Origin: Gymnopus androsaceus JB14
Taxonomy: Eukaryota; Basidiomycota; Agaricomycetes; Agaricales; Omphalotaceae
Reading direction: 5' to 3'
DNA length: 64,000 nucleotides
NCBI GenBank assembly: GCA_009733575.1
Contig: ML769384.1
Coordinates: forward strand, 623,257-687,256
Shown here: positions 10,370-21,609 of the stretch, piece after piece
How positions within the stretch are numbered: position 1 is the stretch's first letter
Layout: the number at the start of each line of letters is the position of its first letter
Translations under genes and position numbers: made by a program
The notes under the pieces: model-generated
What the model saw: only the letters and a program-made list of their open reading frames with translations
Told to the model about the DNA's origin: nothing
The model's database searches: none

Positions 10370-11398
10370 CTAATGCTGTACTAAAGGATGCTGGTCGCGG
10401 TCAACGTAAGTCGAAAAAGATTCTGTTGAACCATCTACATGACGTCGAATGTAATCTTCAAACTCTGCAAAAAGCTTGGAGATGGCACTTGGTTTGGTAA
10501 ACGACCGCTGAAATTCAAACAATTTGTTAGCAATTCCTATAGCTCTACGATTTGGGCTGAACAACAAACCATTGCTTCTTCTAATATTCTTAGTTTCCTC
10601 TCTTGAGTCTCTTTGGGCATCGCGCTGATCTTGTTAATAGCAACAGTCTCCATGACGTTGTGCACGGCAGTTTGGAGGTTAATATCGAGCGCCTCCGATA
10701 CATTTTTGACATCTCTATGAACATCCAAAAGGTACGTCTGGATGTTCTGTAGATAGTGAAGTGTTCCCGCTTCTGGCACTTCTCCACTTAGAAAGTTTTT
10801 GACGACCCTTTCCTTCTAATGATATACGTGAGGAGGAGTCAAAATCATATGAGGAGGTACCACATACTGCACTAAGGGTAGCGCCGTCCAAATAGTAAGT
10901 ATTCGGAAAAGCATTCACCGTTGCGGCTACCTGCTTCCAATAATAAAGGCGCATATCATAATCGAGGAGTCCGTTGCGGAGCAACTTCGTATAGAATTTG
11001 CAGGCTCCACTGACGTTGACTGCTTCTTGCAAGAGATCGCGCTCAATTGTGTGATCTGAACGTGCCAATCGATGAGTAAGTTTAAGTCTGCGTCTCAGTA
11101 GGACTCACCGCATGCTGTACCGGGAGGGCCTACAGAACCGACATTCTTTGCGACCTTTGAGAATTCAAGAGAATGGTAAGTAATCTATCAAAATGAGAAT
11201 AATACCACATACTCGCTGCAGATGATCTGTTTGGTCGGTTGTAAAAGCTTTGCTAGCCTGTTTGCAGCCTGCAGTAGTGTCGAGACGAAAGGGGAAATCA
11301 CAGCTTCGGCCGAGGTCAACCAAAGAGCACAATATCAGAATAAGCAGGATGAAAGATGTGTTTATGTGCTTCATGGCGATGATTTGGAGAGAATTCAT
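10370..11398 (-). CDS. Putative secreted or ER-lumenal protein, unidentified
   Basis: About five exons. The N-terminus (ATG at 11398, or the in-frame ATG at 11374) has a clear signal sequence: MKHINTSFILLILILCSLVD and then GRSCDFPFRL. After two introns come TACDHTIERDLLQEAVNVSG and CKFYTKLLRNGLLDYD, then YYWKQVAATVNAF and a long helical stretch (YLQNIQTYLLDVHRDVKNVS) probably forming a coiled coil. The last exon ends at a TAG (10370-10372) after an acidic and His-containing tail. Three cysteines near the N-terminus could form disulphides. The layout (signal peptide, cysteines, helical rod) recalls lumenal nuclear-fusion factors such as Kar5, but I see no decisive match. Confidence 0.6.
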
Positions 11399-11559
11399 GT
11401 CGGTTTTATAGTGAGTGGTCTATCTGTGTATACTCCAGGTCGCGACCCACTCCCCCGAGACATCGGCATCATCCTTTCAGCCACTTCAATTCTTGGGTGC
11501 TAATATCATTCCAGCCATACGCCTGTCTACGAGCTCCTGTCTAATTAGGTCGGTAAAGT

Positions 11560-12135
11560 TGTAAATGCGAGGATTTCAAGAATTGATCCAGCGATTCGTC
11601 AAATATTATTTTCACGGGTTCGCTTTAAAGTAGGTCCCACCGAAAAGTTTTACTGCTGCATGTAAATTAGTAGTTGCCAAAGGTTTTAGTCTTCAGAATA
11701 TAGACGAGAGTTGAGGTGATCATCGAAGTTGAAGTGAAAGAGAGCTGTGACTGTTTGGTGCTGGCATTTTCCAGCTTTCTTTCATTTATTAATTCCTAGT
11801 CGATCCCAGGGTCCCGCGAAAGCCAGAATGACTTGCAGAACGGACCATTGAAAAAGTACGATTTCGCCGGCTTCTTACTTGTCCTTATCTTCCTGGCGAA
11901 CGATGAATGGGAAACAGACAACCGCAAATGTTGCGACCGAGCCCAGCAGCTTGCAGATGTCACGCGTCCGCATCGATCAAGTGGATGTATTGGGCTGAGT
12001 GGAAGTTTGAGTTGGCTGAGGACGAGGCCTTGTCAGAATCGCCGAAGCGTGTGCATCTGGCTTAACGAGGAGGCGGAGGTCTGGGGACATGTGCATTGAG
12101 CTGGAACTTTTGGACTACGAGTGGTTGAAGAAGCA
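11560..12135. repeat. Unclassified repeat R, copy 1
   Basis: Begins sharply at TTGTAAATGCGAGGATTTC, the same boundary as copy 2 at 13187. Two diagnostic modules follow: GAATGACTTGCxxAACG...CTTATTTTCCTG...CAGCTTGCAGATG (about 11826-11965), and TTGGCTGAGGAC...CATCTGGCTTA...GGTCTGGGGACATGTGCATTG (about 12009-12100). Copy 1 is followed directly by PP4-derived pseudogene sequence. Short open frames inside are broken differently in each copy, so no protein is claimed. Confidence 0.7.
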
Positions 12136-13187
12136 GTATCCTGTATAACCATAAAATTAAGCAAGGGTACATTTATTATCCATTAGATACATTCTTCAAA
12201 GGAAATAGTCTGCCGGAGGCCGCTTCGCTGGCACAGAGCGAACATCCTAATTTCGCCATTAGCGTTGATGCATAAATCAAGTAGGAGACACGAACCACTG
12301 GTGCATGCGAGAATACTTTATATTCCTGGGCTAAATGCTCGTCTAGGTGTAATATTGACGCGACATTCCCGCATCTGCGTCGTTTCAGTTTTCTGGATAC
12401 TCGAGGACAGATGATTAACGCGCCTGTAGCAGTAATTGGGAGCACTCCAGGCTGTTACAATCGTTTTATCGAACATCAGCTTGTACCCTTCCATCGCGAG
12501 CTGATGAGCTCGGGCGATAAGGTCTAGCGTTATGATGTGCAAACGCCTATTTGGAGGCGGTTAGCTTGGTGCCGTGAGTGTGACGAACCTTGGTGATGTC
12601 AGCACCGAAGAGGGAACCAGCACTCCGAGGTGATAATCCCTAGTCTGATATGTCTTGGAGGAAAGGGTGTTATTGGGAAGCAAAGAGAAGTGCTTTGAAT
12701 AACCCGTACCATCTGGATCTGACCATAACAGGTCACACATTGGCCCATCGTGTGGGACCTCTTGTTTTCGGTCTATTCCCCGTATCTAAAGTGCAATTAG
12801 CATAGTAAGTAAGCAGGATGAAGGATCATACCTGATCAATTGTTTGGAGATTCAGACTCAAACCTCCATGTACACAGAACACCCGGCCATCCACTACAGC
12901 ACCCAGGGCTAGATAGTCGAATACTTCGCAACACCATGTCCATACGTTGCTGCTACCGTACTTTCTCTGAAATTCGTCATAGAATCCGTATTGTCGGGAC
13001 TCGTGGTTTCCTCGGATGAGGGTAATGCGCTCTGGGTATCGTACTACCTTAAGAGCAAGCAGGAGGAGGAAAATTCCCACGGAATAGTAGCCACGGTCAA
13101 CTAAAGTCTCCTGCATGATAATTAGGGCTTATTCAATTGCGAGTGATGCACACTAAACCATGAAAAGATAGTTTGTCTGGAGAAAAA
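12136..13187 (-). pseudogene. Truncated, frameshifted copy of the PP4 catalytic subunit gene
   Basis: This block aligns along its length with 18665-19735, the 3' two-thirds of the intact PPH3 gene, introns included. Breaks are visible. One extra base turns the GDFVDRG codons out of frame near 13100. Twelve bases coding QITQ are missing after NHESR. A three-base insertion adds a Val before RYPER. The TGG of the GWGLSPRG exon has become TAG near 12642. The 5' exons are absent; homology stops near 13187 at the edge of repeat R2. The stretch with [12 protein letters not shown] is still readable. It cannot make an active phosphatase. It probably arose by duplication of the gene and its downstream R repeat. 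Confidence 0.9.
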
Positions 13188-13965
13188 TTGTAAATGCGAG
13201 GATTTCAAGTAATTTGTCAATATTGTTTTCTCGGGTTCGCTGTAAAGTGGATTCCATGGAGAGGTTCTACTGCTGTAGATTAGTAGTAGTCAAGGGCTTT
13301 AGCCTTCAGAATAGAGACGGGAATCATCGAAGTTGAGGAAATCGGAGGAACCTGTTTGGCGCGAGCGCTTCTTTCCTTTTTTCAAACTCGATTCCCCAGC
13401 CCAAATTCCCAGTGTACCCGTCAATTAAGGCTTTAGCGTGCTAGCCGATTGCAGGGTCTTGCGACAGCCAGAATGACTTGCATTGAACGTTTGAAAAGAG
13501 AGTCAGATTCACCGGCTTGTTACTCGTCCTTATTTTCCTGTATGATCTTCCGAAGTGTTCCCACTTGGTTCCCACCGACTTGAAACACATCGTCCATATT
13601 CTTCCAGAGGTCGCAACTGAGCCCAGCACTTGCAGATGTGAAAAGCTAGGTCTTGAAGGCGTTTGATTGCAACAATATCGACGATGTTGGCCGCGCAGCA
13701 GCCGCCAGAGTAGCACTAGGAGGTCTACTACAGGTAAAGGCGGAGACTGAGTATGAGTCTCAGGACGACGTCTGCATTGACGAAGTGGAGGGTTGAGTGG
13801 AAGTTGAAGTTGGCTGAAGACGCCGTTCTCCGGATCGCCGAAGCATATGCATCTGGCTTAGAGGAGGACGAGGAAGCGTCGGTCTGGGGACATGTGCATT
13901 GGGCTGGTAGGCGGAACTTGACAGTTATTGGAGGGAGCGCAGTACCTGGACCTTAGAGGGGCGGA
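13187..13965. repeat. Unclassified repeat R, copy 2
   Basis: Starts at the same TTGTAAATGCGAGG boundary as copy 1 and carries both diagnostic modules (about 13470-13640 and 13790-13910). It includes an extra segment (about 13640-13780) with TCTCAGGACGACG, shared with copy 4. Together with copy 1 it flanks the PP4 pseudogene in direct orientation. Confidence 0.7.
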
Positions 13966-14182
13966 GGTACATTTTTGTAGACGTTTCAGGGAAAAAAGAG
14001 CGAGATATTTCGATATTCAAGGTCCATTACATCTATAACTGCATTGCTATACACTAAGACATTTACTGCACATCCAGAACATTTCCAGAATCGCAGACTT
14101 TGTATCATCAGCTACCATCAGCGAGCGCCTTGAAGCGCCTTGATGCCCAACTTGTCACCAACTCTCATCATCGACTCATCCG

Positions 14183-16637
14183 ATGGTCAAGTATTTCTAC
14201 GCTTGCCTCCGCAATGGCAAGCTGTATCGGCGCAAACAGCTTGCACTACAGTGTAATAGCCTTCTCGACTACCATGATCTACGACGAGAAATATTCGAAC
14301 ATGCTAAAAGTGAGGGGGTTTTCGACGGAGCCCATATCGCGCTTCGTGATCTAGAAGAAGAATTCATAATCCTTGCAACCACGAACGAAAATGAAGTTTG
14401 GGCGGAAATTCATGCCGAAGACGCTAGGCAGAAAGACTTCAAGCGTTTTTTGAAACTCGATTTCCTATCCTCGGCCATTGTTGCAGATCGCTCGCTGCTA
14501 ATGGCGATTATCCCTCCTTCGCCGATTGATAATCTCCCGTTCGTTGAGCTGAACAAATTAACGAACTCAAGTTCTTTCGATCCGAACACTGTCAACGAAC
14601 TTCTTAGTCTTACTCTTGAAAGCGAGGCTCCGGACTTCGTCAAAACCTTCATTCAGAGTATGGAGAAGCCAAGGAGAATTTCCCATGATGTATGTTACTA
14701 TACGTAACCCTCCTCCATTCGCGCTACCTTCATCTTATTGTTCTCAACTTTCAGACTCTGAATTCTATCAAAAAGCTACCATCTTCCCCATCAGAAGCTG
14801 CAATACATCAATGCCTATGTGCTGCCTCCAGCTACGCGGATAAAGGCTTGGGTCAAAATGAAGAATCTTTTCGGTTGGAATCATTTCATTACTATACGAT
14901 GTTATTCGATCATGGCCGTGGTGATGCCTACGAAGGTCCCAAGGCAGATCGAGAACTGGTTATTTGGAATGCATTTATGGCTCAACTGCAGCGAGTATTC
15001 ATTACGCGGGAAAATCACAAAGATAAAGGCTATTTGTGAGTTCATTCGGTTGTTCGCCTCTAAAGACTCATTATCTTGTCTTCATTATAGAAAATTCTCC
15101 ACGAAAAGCTTCCCCCAGCCATGGAAGGTTCTCATCAAGACCCCAGCCAAGGTCAAAGTACAGTTCCGCCCCAGCCCTGATGCCCAGTTCTGGCGAGGTC
15201 ATCAGATTCTTTGGATGAGCGAGATCTATTCAGAAAACTCAGAAGATGAAACAAAGTTAAACCTGGTAAGCTGGTGGCTTACCAAAGCCTTCGCTGAACG
15301 ACAAGCAAAAAATTGGGTGCTGCCCCGGATCTACTTTCCATCAAAATGTGCTGCTGAACTCTGGTATCTATTTTGGGACCAAGACAGCGATGAGGTGGGT
15401 TTTCTGACTTTCCATGGCTCATCATCCATACTAATGTTGTCATCATCACAGATTCACTATGTTTCTGCGAAGTATGATCTCCTTTCGCAAGATCAGGCCC
15501 TTCAATTCCTTCGGACACTTTATAATCTTTCGGATAGAAAGGCAGAGTTCCATGATAAAGGGAAACAGATTGCCGAACAGCTGTATCTGGTGGATCTCGC
15601 GTCTGTCAACAGCACGAATAGGAGTAAGGATGGCAATGATGGCAGCGGAGGTGTTCAAGGCCCTGGTGGTCGCAACAGCAAAGGCCCAGGTGGTAAACGA
15701 GACGGGAATGACAGAGGCCCTGGTGATAAACGCTGGCGCGATGAAAGCAACGATGCTGGACGAGATGGGAATGGCAACGGCGCTAAACGGCATAAGGAGA
15801 ATGATTTGTTAATATTATCAACCCTTCAAGATAATGGTTATACCGATGCTTCTATGATAGTACGTATCATACGAAGCCTTACATCTGCGTTCTCAATCCA
15901 ATGATCTTTTCAGCATTCGCGTAAAACCGGAAGACACCTGCTGACCTGCCGCAAGGCAGCAATGTCCTTCGTGGCCAAAGTCGATTACCATTCGAGCGAG
16001 TTCACCATCTTGCGATTTCTGCAAGAAACTCCCCACCCCAACGTTATCAATCCTGAGCAACTGTTTGAACATTGTGGATGGTTCTTTGCAGTTCTGCCCT
16101 GTCATACCCCTTTGACTGATGAAATAACGTGCCGCACTCTTCCTTTGGCCAATGGTTTGATTGAGGGCTTATCTTTCCTGCATGTGCATGGTATTGCCCA
16201 TCTTGACCTAAACCCTGGAAATCTTGTGTATACTTCCCAGGAAGAACTCAAAATCATCGACTTCGATCTTGCTATCAGAGCAAGACAAGGTGATAGAATA
16301 TTTGGTCTTCGTGGGACGCGAGGATGGATGGCGCTGGGTTTGTATCTTCTTCAAGCCTCCATAGATGGATGTCTGATTCTTAAAAATAGAAGTTGAGCAG
16401 AATGATGGAAGAGATGGCTTTGAACCCTTCAAAGCCGACTTGTTCTCCTGCGGAAGGATTCTCAGTTTCCTGGATTGCTCTTCACGATATTCTTTGGGTA
16501 CGCAGTTGGTAGATACTGCCTCAGACCTTATGGCAGTGGATCCAGAAAAGAGACCTTCGCTGCAAGAGATCAAGGCAGTTATCAATTCAACGTATGATGT
16601 CGCAACCTTCCTCATTACCAAGCCAAGCCAAGTCTGA
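14183..16637 (+). CDS. Atypical protein-kinase-like gene with a long unknown N-terminal region
   Basis: Six exons splice in frame (introns near 14692, 15038, 15394, 15861, 16337). The first ~430 residues are of unknown family (YFYACLRNGKLYRRKQLALQ, RELVIWNAFMAQLQRVFI, WWLTKAFAERQ). A Gly/Asp/Lys-rich linker with repeated GPGG/GPGDKR units follows (about 15640-15800). The C-terminal ~230 residues look like a kinase: FVAKV with the likely ATP-site Lys, SEFTILRFLQ with a possible partner Glu, catalytic loop HLDLNPGNLV, DFD in place of DFG, then GTRGWMAL-E in place of APE, and a final subdomain with VDPEKRPSL. No glycine-rich loop is obvious. The catalytic Asp and Asn are kept, so activity is possible. 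PP4-derived duplications lie on both sides. Confidence 0.75.
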
Positions 16638-16794
16638 GAAGCTACAGCCAATAGCCACCCAATTTCTCCTCTTTCCATTCTGTAGGCCATTTTGTTTGTC
16701 TTTTTGCCTTTGGGTCAACATCGTCTGTTTACGTTGTATGTACCAATGTAGTATGTATCTCCGGAATAAGCCTGGCGAAGGCACATCGCGTCGT

Positions 16795-17155
16795 CTTTAT
16801 TCTTCCCAGACAACGGCAAACGTCGCAACAGCTCGAGAGCAGGCTAGGTATTTAGTCGCAACACACAATCTTGGCCGTCTCATTATCAAACCTGTTAAAT
16901 ACTAGCTATATAGGTAGATCCAGAGGCGGCTGAGTCTCGGGATGGCATCACGCATCCGCATCAGTAGGATGGTGCATTGAAGTTTGAGTTGGCTGAGGAC
17001 GTAGTGTCCGTTGTCCGAATCGCCGAAGCATGTGCATGGTTTAGAGGAGGACGAGAAAGTGGAGGTCTGGGGGCATGTGCATCCATGGGCTGGTAGCATT
17101 AAGAAGAGGCGGACAGTTTGAGGGGGAGCACAGTAACACCTGGACCTTGCTCGGA
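16795..17155. repeat. Unclassified repeat R, copy 3 (partial)
   Basis: Contains AACGGCAAACGTCGCAAC, the TTGGCCGTCTCATTATCAAA segment shared with copy 4, and the right-hand module with GCCGAAGCATGTGCATGGTT and GGTCTGGGGGCATGTGCAT (about 16975-17095). The left module is mostly missing. It begins about 160 bp after the kinase-like gene stop. Confidence 0.65.
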
Positions 17156-17164
17156 CATGGGATA

Positions 17165-17380
17165 TATCGTGCTCAAAAACGTTGACATGTAATCCATGAG
17201 CAATGGTAGAATTTTAGAGTATTCGAAGAAAGACAAGCCAAAGCGACTTTGTGATGTCACGACGTTATTTTCTCAAACCAACACTACTGCAGGAGTCGTG
17301 TAGTCGCTCTTTCTCGGCGTCCTGCGCATTTTATCCTGAGGTTTACTATACCTACGATATGAACTGGTGTTACATGGTAC
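17165..17380 (+). repeat. Duplicated segment D, copy 2
   Basis: A diverged copy of 9912-10115: GATATATCGTGCTCAAAAAC, GAAAGACAAGCCAAAGCGAC and CTCGGCGTCCTGCGCATTTT are recognisable, with a short insertion before the last block. Its reading frame is broken. It immediately follows R3. Confidence 0.65.
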
Positions 17381-17739
17381 CAAACATAAGGTTGTATCTT
17401 GCCTCCAATGTCTACTGGAAACATCTTTTTTTATTTGCTCAATACACATTTTTATCGTTCTCAAGGTTAGCCAGCTTGCTTTGGTTTGAAAGTCGTCCTT
17501 GAGAAGTCAAACTGGACATACAGCTATATATTATCATATTCATGAGCAATAATCATAGTAAGGCTAGGAAGCACTTGCCCGCAACCATAGGCTCAAGAAC
17601 ACAGATGATGGTACCACGACCAGCAGGACCTTCGGGTGAAGCGAGTGGTGTGAGTCTCTGTTGCTTGCCAGTTGCCAATGTTCAAGATCGTCTGGCAGAT
17701 TGAAGCTGTCTTTTGTATTAGTGAGTCATAACGTTTCCT

Positions 17740-18510
17740 TTTTCAGCCATGCTACAGTGCTGTGTCCGATTCCAAACCCAAATTCTTAGTGTCCCCGTTA
17801 AAGCTTGAGCATGCGAGTTAGAATGACTTGCGGAACGGACTATCGAACGTTTGAAACGAGACAGAAGTCTGGATTCACCGGTCTTTATTTTCCTGACATA
17901 CGAATGAAGGTCTTTTGACGATGATGACTTGCGCAGAGTGTTCCACTGACTTGAATGGAATCACCTCGCCGTATTCTTCCAGATAACGGCAAACGTCGGA
18001 ATCGAGCCTAGCAGCTTGCAGATGACTGCAAGAATGCTCAAATCAGTATGATGCTACAAAGAGAGGCAAGCTGGGGCCTTACAAGAAGAAACATGAGAAT
18101 GATTGGCCGCCTCATTCTCAAATCTGCTACTGGAGATGCCATTGTTCATGGGTTATTATAGCTGCCATGTGATGGTTCGCTCTAGCAAAAACTCCATCAT
18201 ATCGTGCATTCGCGGCTATCGCAGCAGAAGCAGCAAGCCAGAGTAGCAATAGGTAGCTAGTACGGAGGCGGTGGCTGAGCCTCGGTCTCAGGACGACGAG
18301 GCCTGGGATCACGCGTCTGCATCTGTATTGGGCTGAGTGGAAGTTTGAGCGTTGAGGACGATGCCTTGTCAGAATCGCCGAAGCGTGTGCATCTGGCTTA
18401 GCAGCAGACGAGGAGGCGGAGGTCTGGGGACATGTGTATTGGACTGGTAGCACCATGAAGAGGCGGAGCCTGAGAGCACAGTAGCACCTGTCTCGCTCGG
18501 ACATGGTTTT
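17740..18510. repeat. Unclassified repeat R, copy 4, adjoining the PPH3 3' end
   Basis: Carries the left module (GAATGACTTGCGGAACGGAC, about 17820-18025), the middle segment with GAGCCTCGGTCTCAGGACG, and the right module (about 18325-18455). It lies directly downstream of the intact PPH3 gene, the same relative position that R1 has to the PP4 pseudogene. This suggests that R and the PPH3 3' end were copied as one unit. Confidence 0.7.
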
Positions 18511-18726
18511 TACCATCCAATTAGGTGGAAAAAAGAGTGAGCGTAGTCAAGGCCCATTACATATATTACCTGCATCGCTACCTCTGACATGGATTAACGG
18601 TGAATTAGAACGTTTACTGCAAGGAGCTGGTCGCCGCTCCATCACAACTGTTGGACCACAAGTGGCTGAAGCCTGTATAACCATAAAATTAAGCAAAGTA
18701 CATTTATTATCCATTAGATACATTCT

Positions 18727-20063
18727 TCAAAGGAAGTAGTCTGCCGGAGGCCGCTTTGCTGGCACGGAGCGAACATCCTAATTTGGCATTAGTGTTGATG
18801 TATAAATCAAGTAGGAGACACGAACCACTGGCGCATGTGAGAATACTTTATATTCCTGGGCTAAATGCTCGTCTAGGTGTAATATTGACGCGACATTCCC
18901 ACATCTGCGTCGTTTGAGTTTTCTGAATAATCGAGGACGGATGATTTACGCACCTGTAGCAGTAATTGGGAGCGCTCCAGACTGTTACGATCGTTTTATC
19001 GAACATCAGCTTATACCCTTCCATCGCGAGCTGATGAGCACGGGCGATAAGGTCTATAGCGTTATGATGTGCAAACGCCTATTTGGAGGCGGTTAGCTTG
19101 GTGCAAGGCTTGTAGGATGGGATATGACGAACCTTGGTGATATCAGCACCGAAGAGGAAACCAGCACCCCGAGGTGATAATCCCCAGCCTGATATGTCTT
19201 GGAGGAAAGAGTGTTATTGGGAAGCAGAGAGAAGTGCGTTGAATAACCCGTACCATCTGGATCTGACCATAACAGGTCACACATTGGCCCATCGTGTGGG
19301 ACCTCTTGTTTTCGGTCTATTCCCCGTATCTAAAGTGCAATTAGCATAGTAAGTAAGCAGGATGAAGGATCATACCTGATCAATTGTTTGGAGATTGGGA
19401 CTCAAACCTCCATGTACACAGAACACCCGGCCATCCACTACAGCACCCAGGGCTAGATAGTCGAATACTTCGCAACACCATCTCCAGACGTTGCTAGTAC
19501 CGTACTTTCTCTGACATTCGTCGTAGAATCCGTACACTTGGGTGATTTGTCGGGACTCGTGGTTTCCTCGGATGAGGGTAATGCGCTCTGGGTATCGTAC
19601 TTTTAGAGCAAGCAGGAGGAGGAAAGTTTCCACGGAATAGTAGCCACGGTCAACAAAGTCTCCTGCATGATAATTAGGGCTGATTCAATTGTGATTGATG
19701 AACACGTACCCATGAAAAGATAGTTTGTGTCTGGACAAAATCCTCCTACTTTGAAGAGTTCCATGAGGTCAAAGAATTGACCGTGTATGTCGCCGCAGAT
19801 CTACTGGAGATGATCATTCATTATTCGATAGGGAGCTGAAAGCAGGAGACTCATGTACCGTCACTGGAGAATCGACGATTTGAACATTGCCCTCTTCAAT
19901 CAAGATTTCTCTGGCTTTGAGGCATAATCTTTTGACTTCTTCTTCGGATATTGGTTCGCAGCGTGTTAGCGAGTCAATCTGTCTGTTTGGAATCCAATGG
20001 TATACGAGTCAGTACAGCGGTTTTTGGCTGAAAGAGACCTGACCTATCGAGATCTCCAGGCAT
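18727..20063 (-). CDS. PPH3: Serine/threonine protein phosphatase PP4 catalytic subunit (Pph3-like)
   Basis: An intact PPP-family phosphatase of about 310 residues in nine exons. Visible motifs: [20 protein letters not shown] at the start, [13 protein letters not shown] (metal ligands Asp, His), [107 protein letters not shown], and the C-terminal PPADYFL whose last Leu is the methylation site of PP2A-like enzymes. LDRQI and [10 protein letters not shown] favour PP4 over PP2A or PP6. PP4 acts in the DNA-damage checkpoint and recovery. The unusual DP-D-GWG joint is one or two residues shorter than usual. It shares a 60-bp intergenic with the CDK11-like gene. Confidence 0.92.
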
Positions 20064-20123
20064 GAGGGTTGGGAGAAAGAACGGAACGCGTCGTGTGAGA
20101 AACCCGCTCTTTCTCTCACTTTC
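20064..20123. promoter_or_regulatory. 60-bp divergent promoter between PPH3 and the CDK11-like gene
   Basis: Only 60 bp separate the two start codons. No TATA box is present. The spacer holds one ACGCGT hexamer (about 20085-20091), the core of the MCB element bound by MBF-type factors in other fungi, and a polypyrimidine run before the CDK11 ATG. Such a short spacer implies overlapping 5' UTRs or start sites inside the genes. The MCB reading is inference; a single hexamer can be chance. Confidence 0.5.
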
Positions 20124-21609
20124 ATGTCAGATTCTGTTGCTGGTCCGTCAACGCCCTCTAGAAAACGGTCTAAATGGCAGCTATCCGACGACGACGAACT
20201 CCAGCAGCTGACCATAAACCCTGCTAAACGTCGTGTAAAAACTAAACACGGCAAAGAGCCTGCAGTCACAGTGCCAGCACCGCCAAAAAATATTCCAGTT
20301 GCCAGAAACTCTCTGCATAGTGTCTACGTTCCACCTAGGACTCGTCATCCACCTATTATTCCATCCCGCTCAGTCTACTGCTACGAGAGACTGAACCAAA
20401 TCGAGGAAGGGTCTTATGGCGTCGTTTTTCGAGCCAAAGACAAGCAAACTGGCGACATTGTTGCTTTGAAGAAGCTAAAGTTGGACGAAGAAAAGAACGG
20501 ATTTCCGATAACTGCATTGCGCGAAGTCAACGCGCTCATGACCTGCAGGCATCAGAATGTAGTCGGAATTCGGGAGGTGGTTGTCGGGGACACTTTGACT
20601 CAGTACGTACCCTCGTCGAATTGCCAGTCGCACGTTTCAAGCTCTGTTGTATTCCCATGTCAAGAGTCTTCGTTGTGATGGACTTTATCGAACACGACCT
20701 CAAGTCTCTCCTCACCTTGATGCCTTCGCCATTCTTGCAGTCGGAAATCAAGACGCTGATGCTTCAGTTACTCTCAGCTGTCAAGCATTGTCATGCGAAT
20801 TGGATCCTTCATCGCGACCTGAAAACCAGTAATCTTCTAATGAACAACCGCGGAACAATAATGGTCGCAGACTTTGGTCTCGCTCGTCGATACGGAGATC
20901 CTGTTGGTGTTGGCGGAATGACCCAACTCGTCGTAACCTTGTGGTATCGGTATGTCACTTTTACCTTTCTTGATCTGGTGTTGATTTTTCTCCTGTAGGG
21001 CACCTGAAATTCTTCTCGGCGCAGAGAAATACTCAACAGCGGTCGACATGTGGTCCGTTGGGTGTATCTTTGCTGAACTTCTTTTGAAAGAACCACTCTT
21101 CCAAGCCAAAAATGATCTCGAGCTCATATCTATGATATTCAAACTTCTAGGCCCACCCACCAACAATTCCTGGCCCGAGTATTCTTCTCTACCGCTCGCA
21201 AAAACCATCACCCTTCCATCACCTCAACCCCACCAGTTCCGACAAAAGTTTCAGTATATGACTACTGCAGGTATTGACCTGCTAATGTCTATGCTGGCCT
21301 ATGATCCCGCGCAACGAATATCCGCGGAAGAAGCACTTGAGCATCCTTATTTCACGTATGTTACTTTAACTGGTCTTGCGGCTGTATCTAATGAATTTTC
21401 ATAGCGAGTCGCCACTCCCAAAACATCCTGACCTATTTGGCTCGTTCCCCTCTGCTGCAGCAGGCGAAAAGTGCGTTATCCTCGCTTCCCTGATTATGTT
21501 GCACGTCACAAAAAAATCCGCTTTCAGGAAGCGCAAAGTGTTTGACAGTCCTTCGGCACCTGCGCGCGCTGCAGATTTCAAACTGCTCACAGAATTCGAC
21601 ATGATATAG
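20124..21609 (+). CDS. CDK11/PITSLRE-like cyclin-dependent kinase
   Basis: Four introns; about 425 residues. A short basic, Ser/Pro-rich N-terminus precedes the kinase domain. Kinase landmarks: [14 protein letters not shown] (Gly loop), [20 protein letters not shown] with the ATP Lys and a PFTALRE-type helix ([11 protein letters not shown]), [75 protein letters not shown], and the C-lobe [27 protein letters not shown] and the GFPITALRE helix mark the CDK10/CDK11 branch, which works in transcription and splicing; the PLPKHPDLF tail after the domain fits CDK11. The long charged N-terminus of animal CDK11 is absent. The first intron uses a CAAG acceptor. Confidence 0.9.

Noticed and set aside
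12826..13116. Second functional phosphatase gene
   Set aside because: Frameshift, stop and missing exons compared with the intact copy at 18727-20063.
11560..13965. R1 and R2 as the two LTRs of a retroelement containing PP4 sequence
   Set aside because: No TG...CA ends, primer-binding site, polypurine tract or target duplication could be seen, and R also occurs next to the intact gene.
20085..20091. Firm claim of MBF control from one ACGCGT
   Set aside because: The hexamer is expected by chance many times in 64 kb and is also present inside genes and repeats here.
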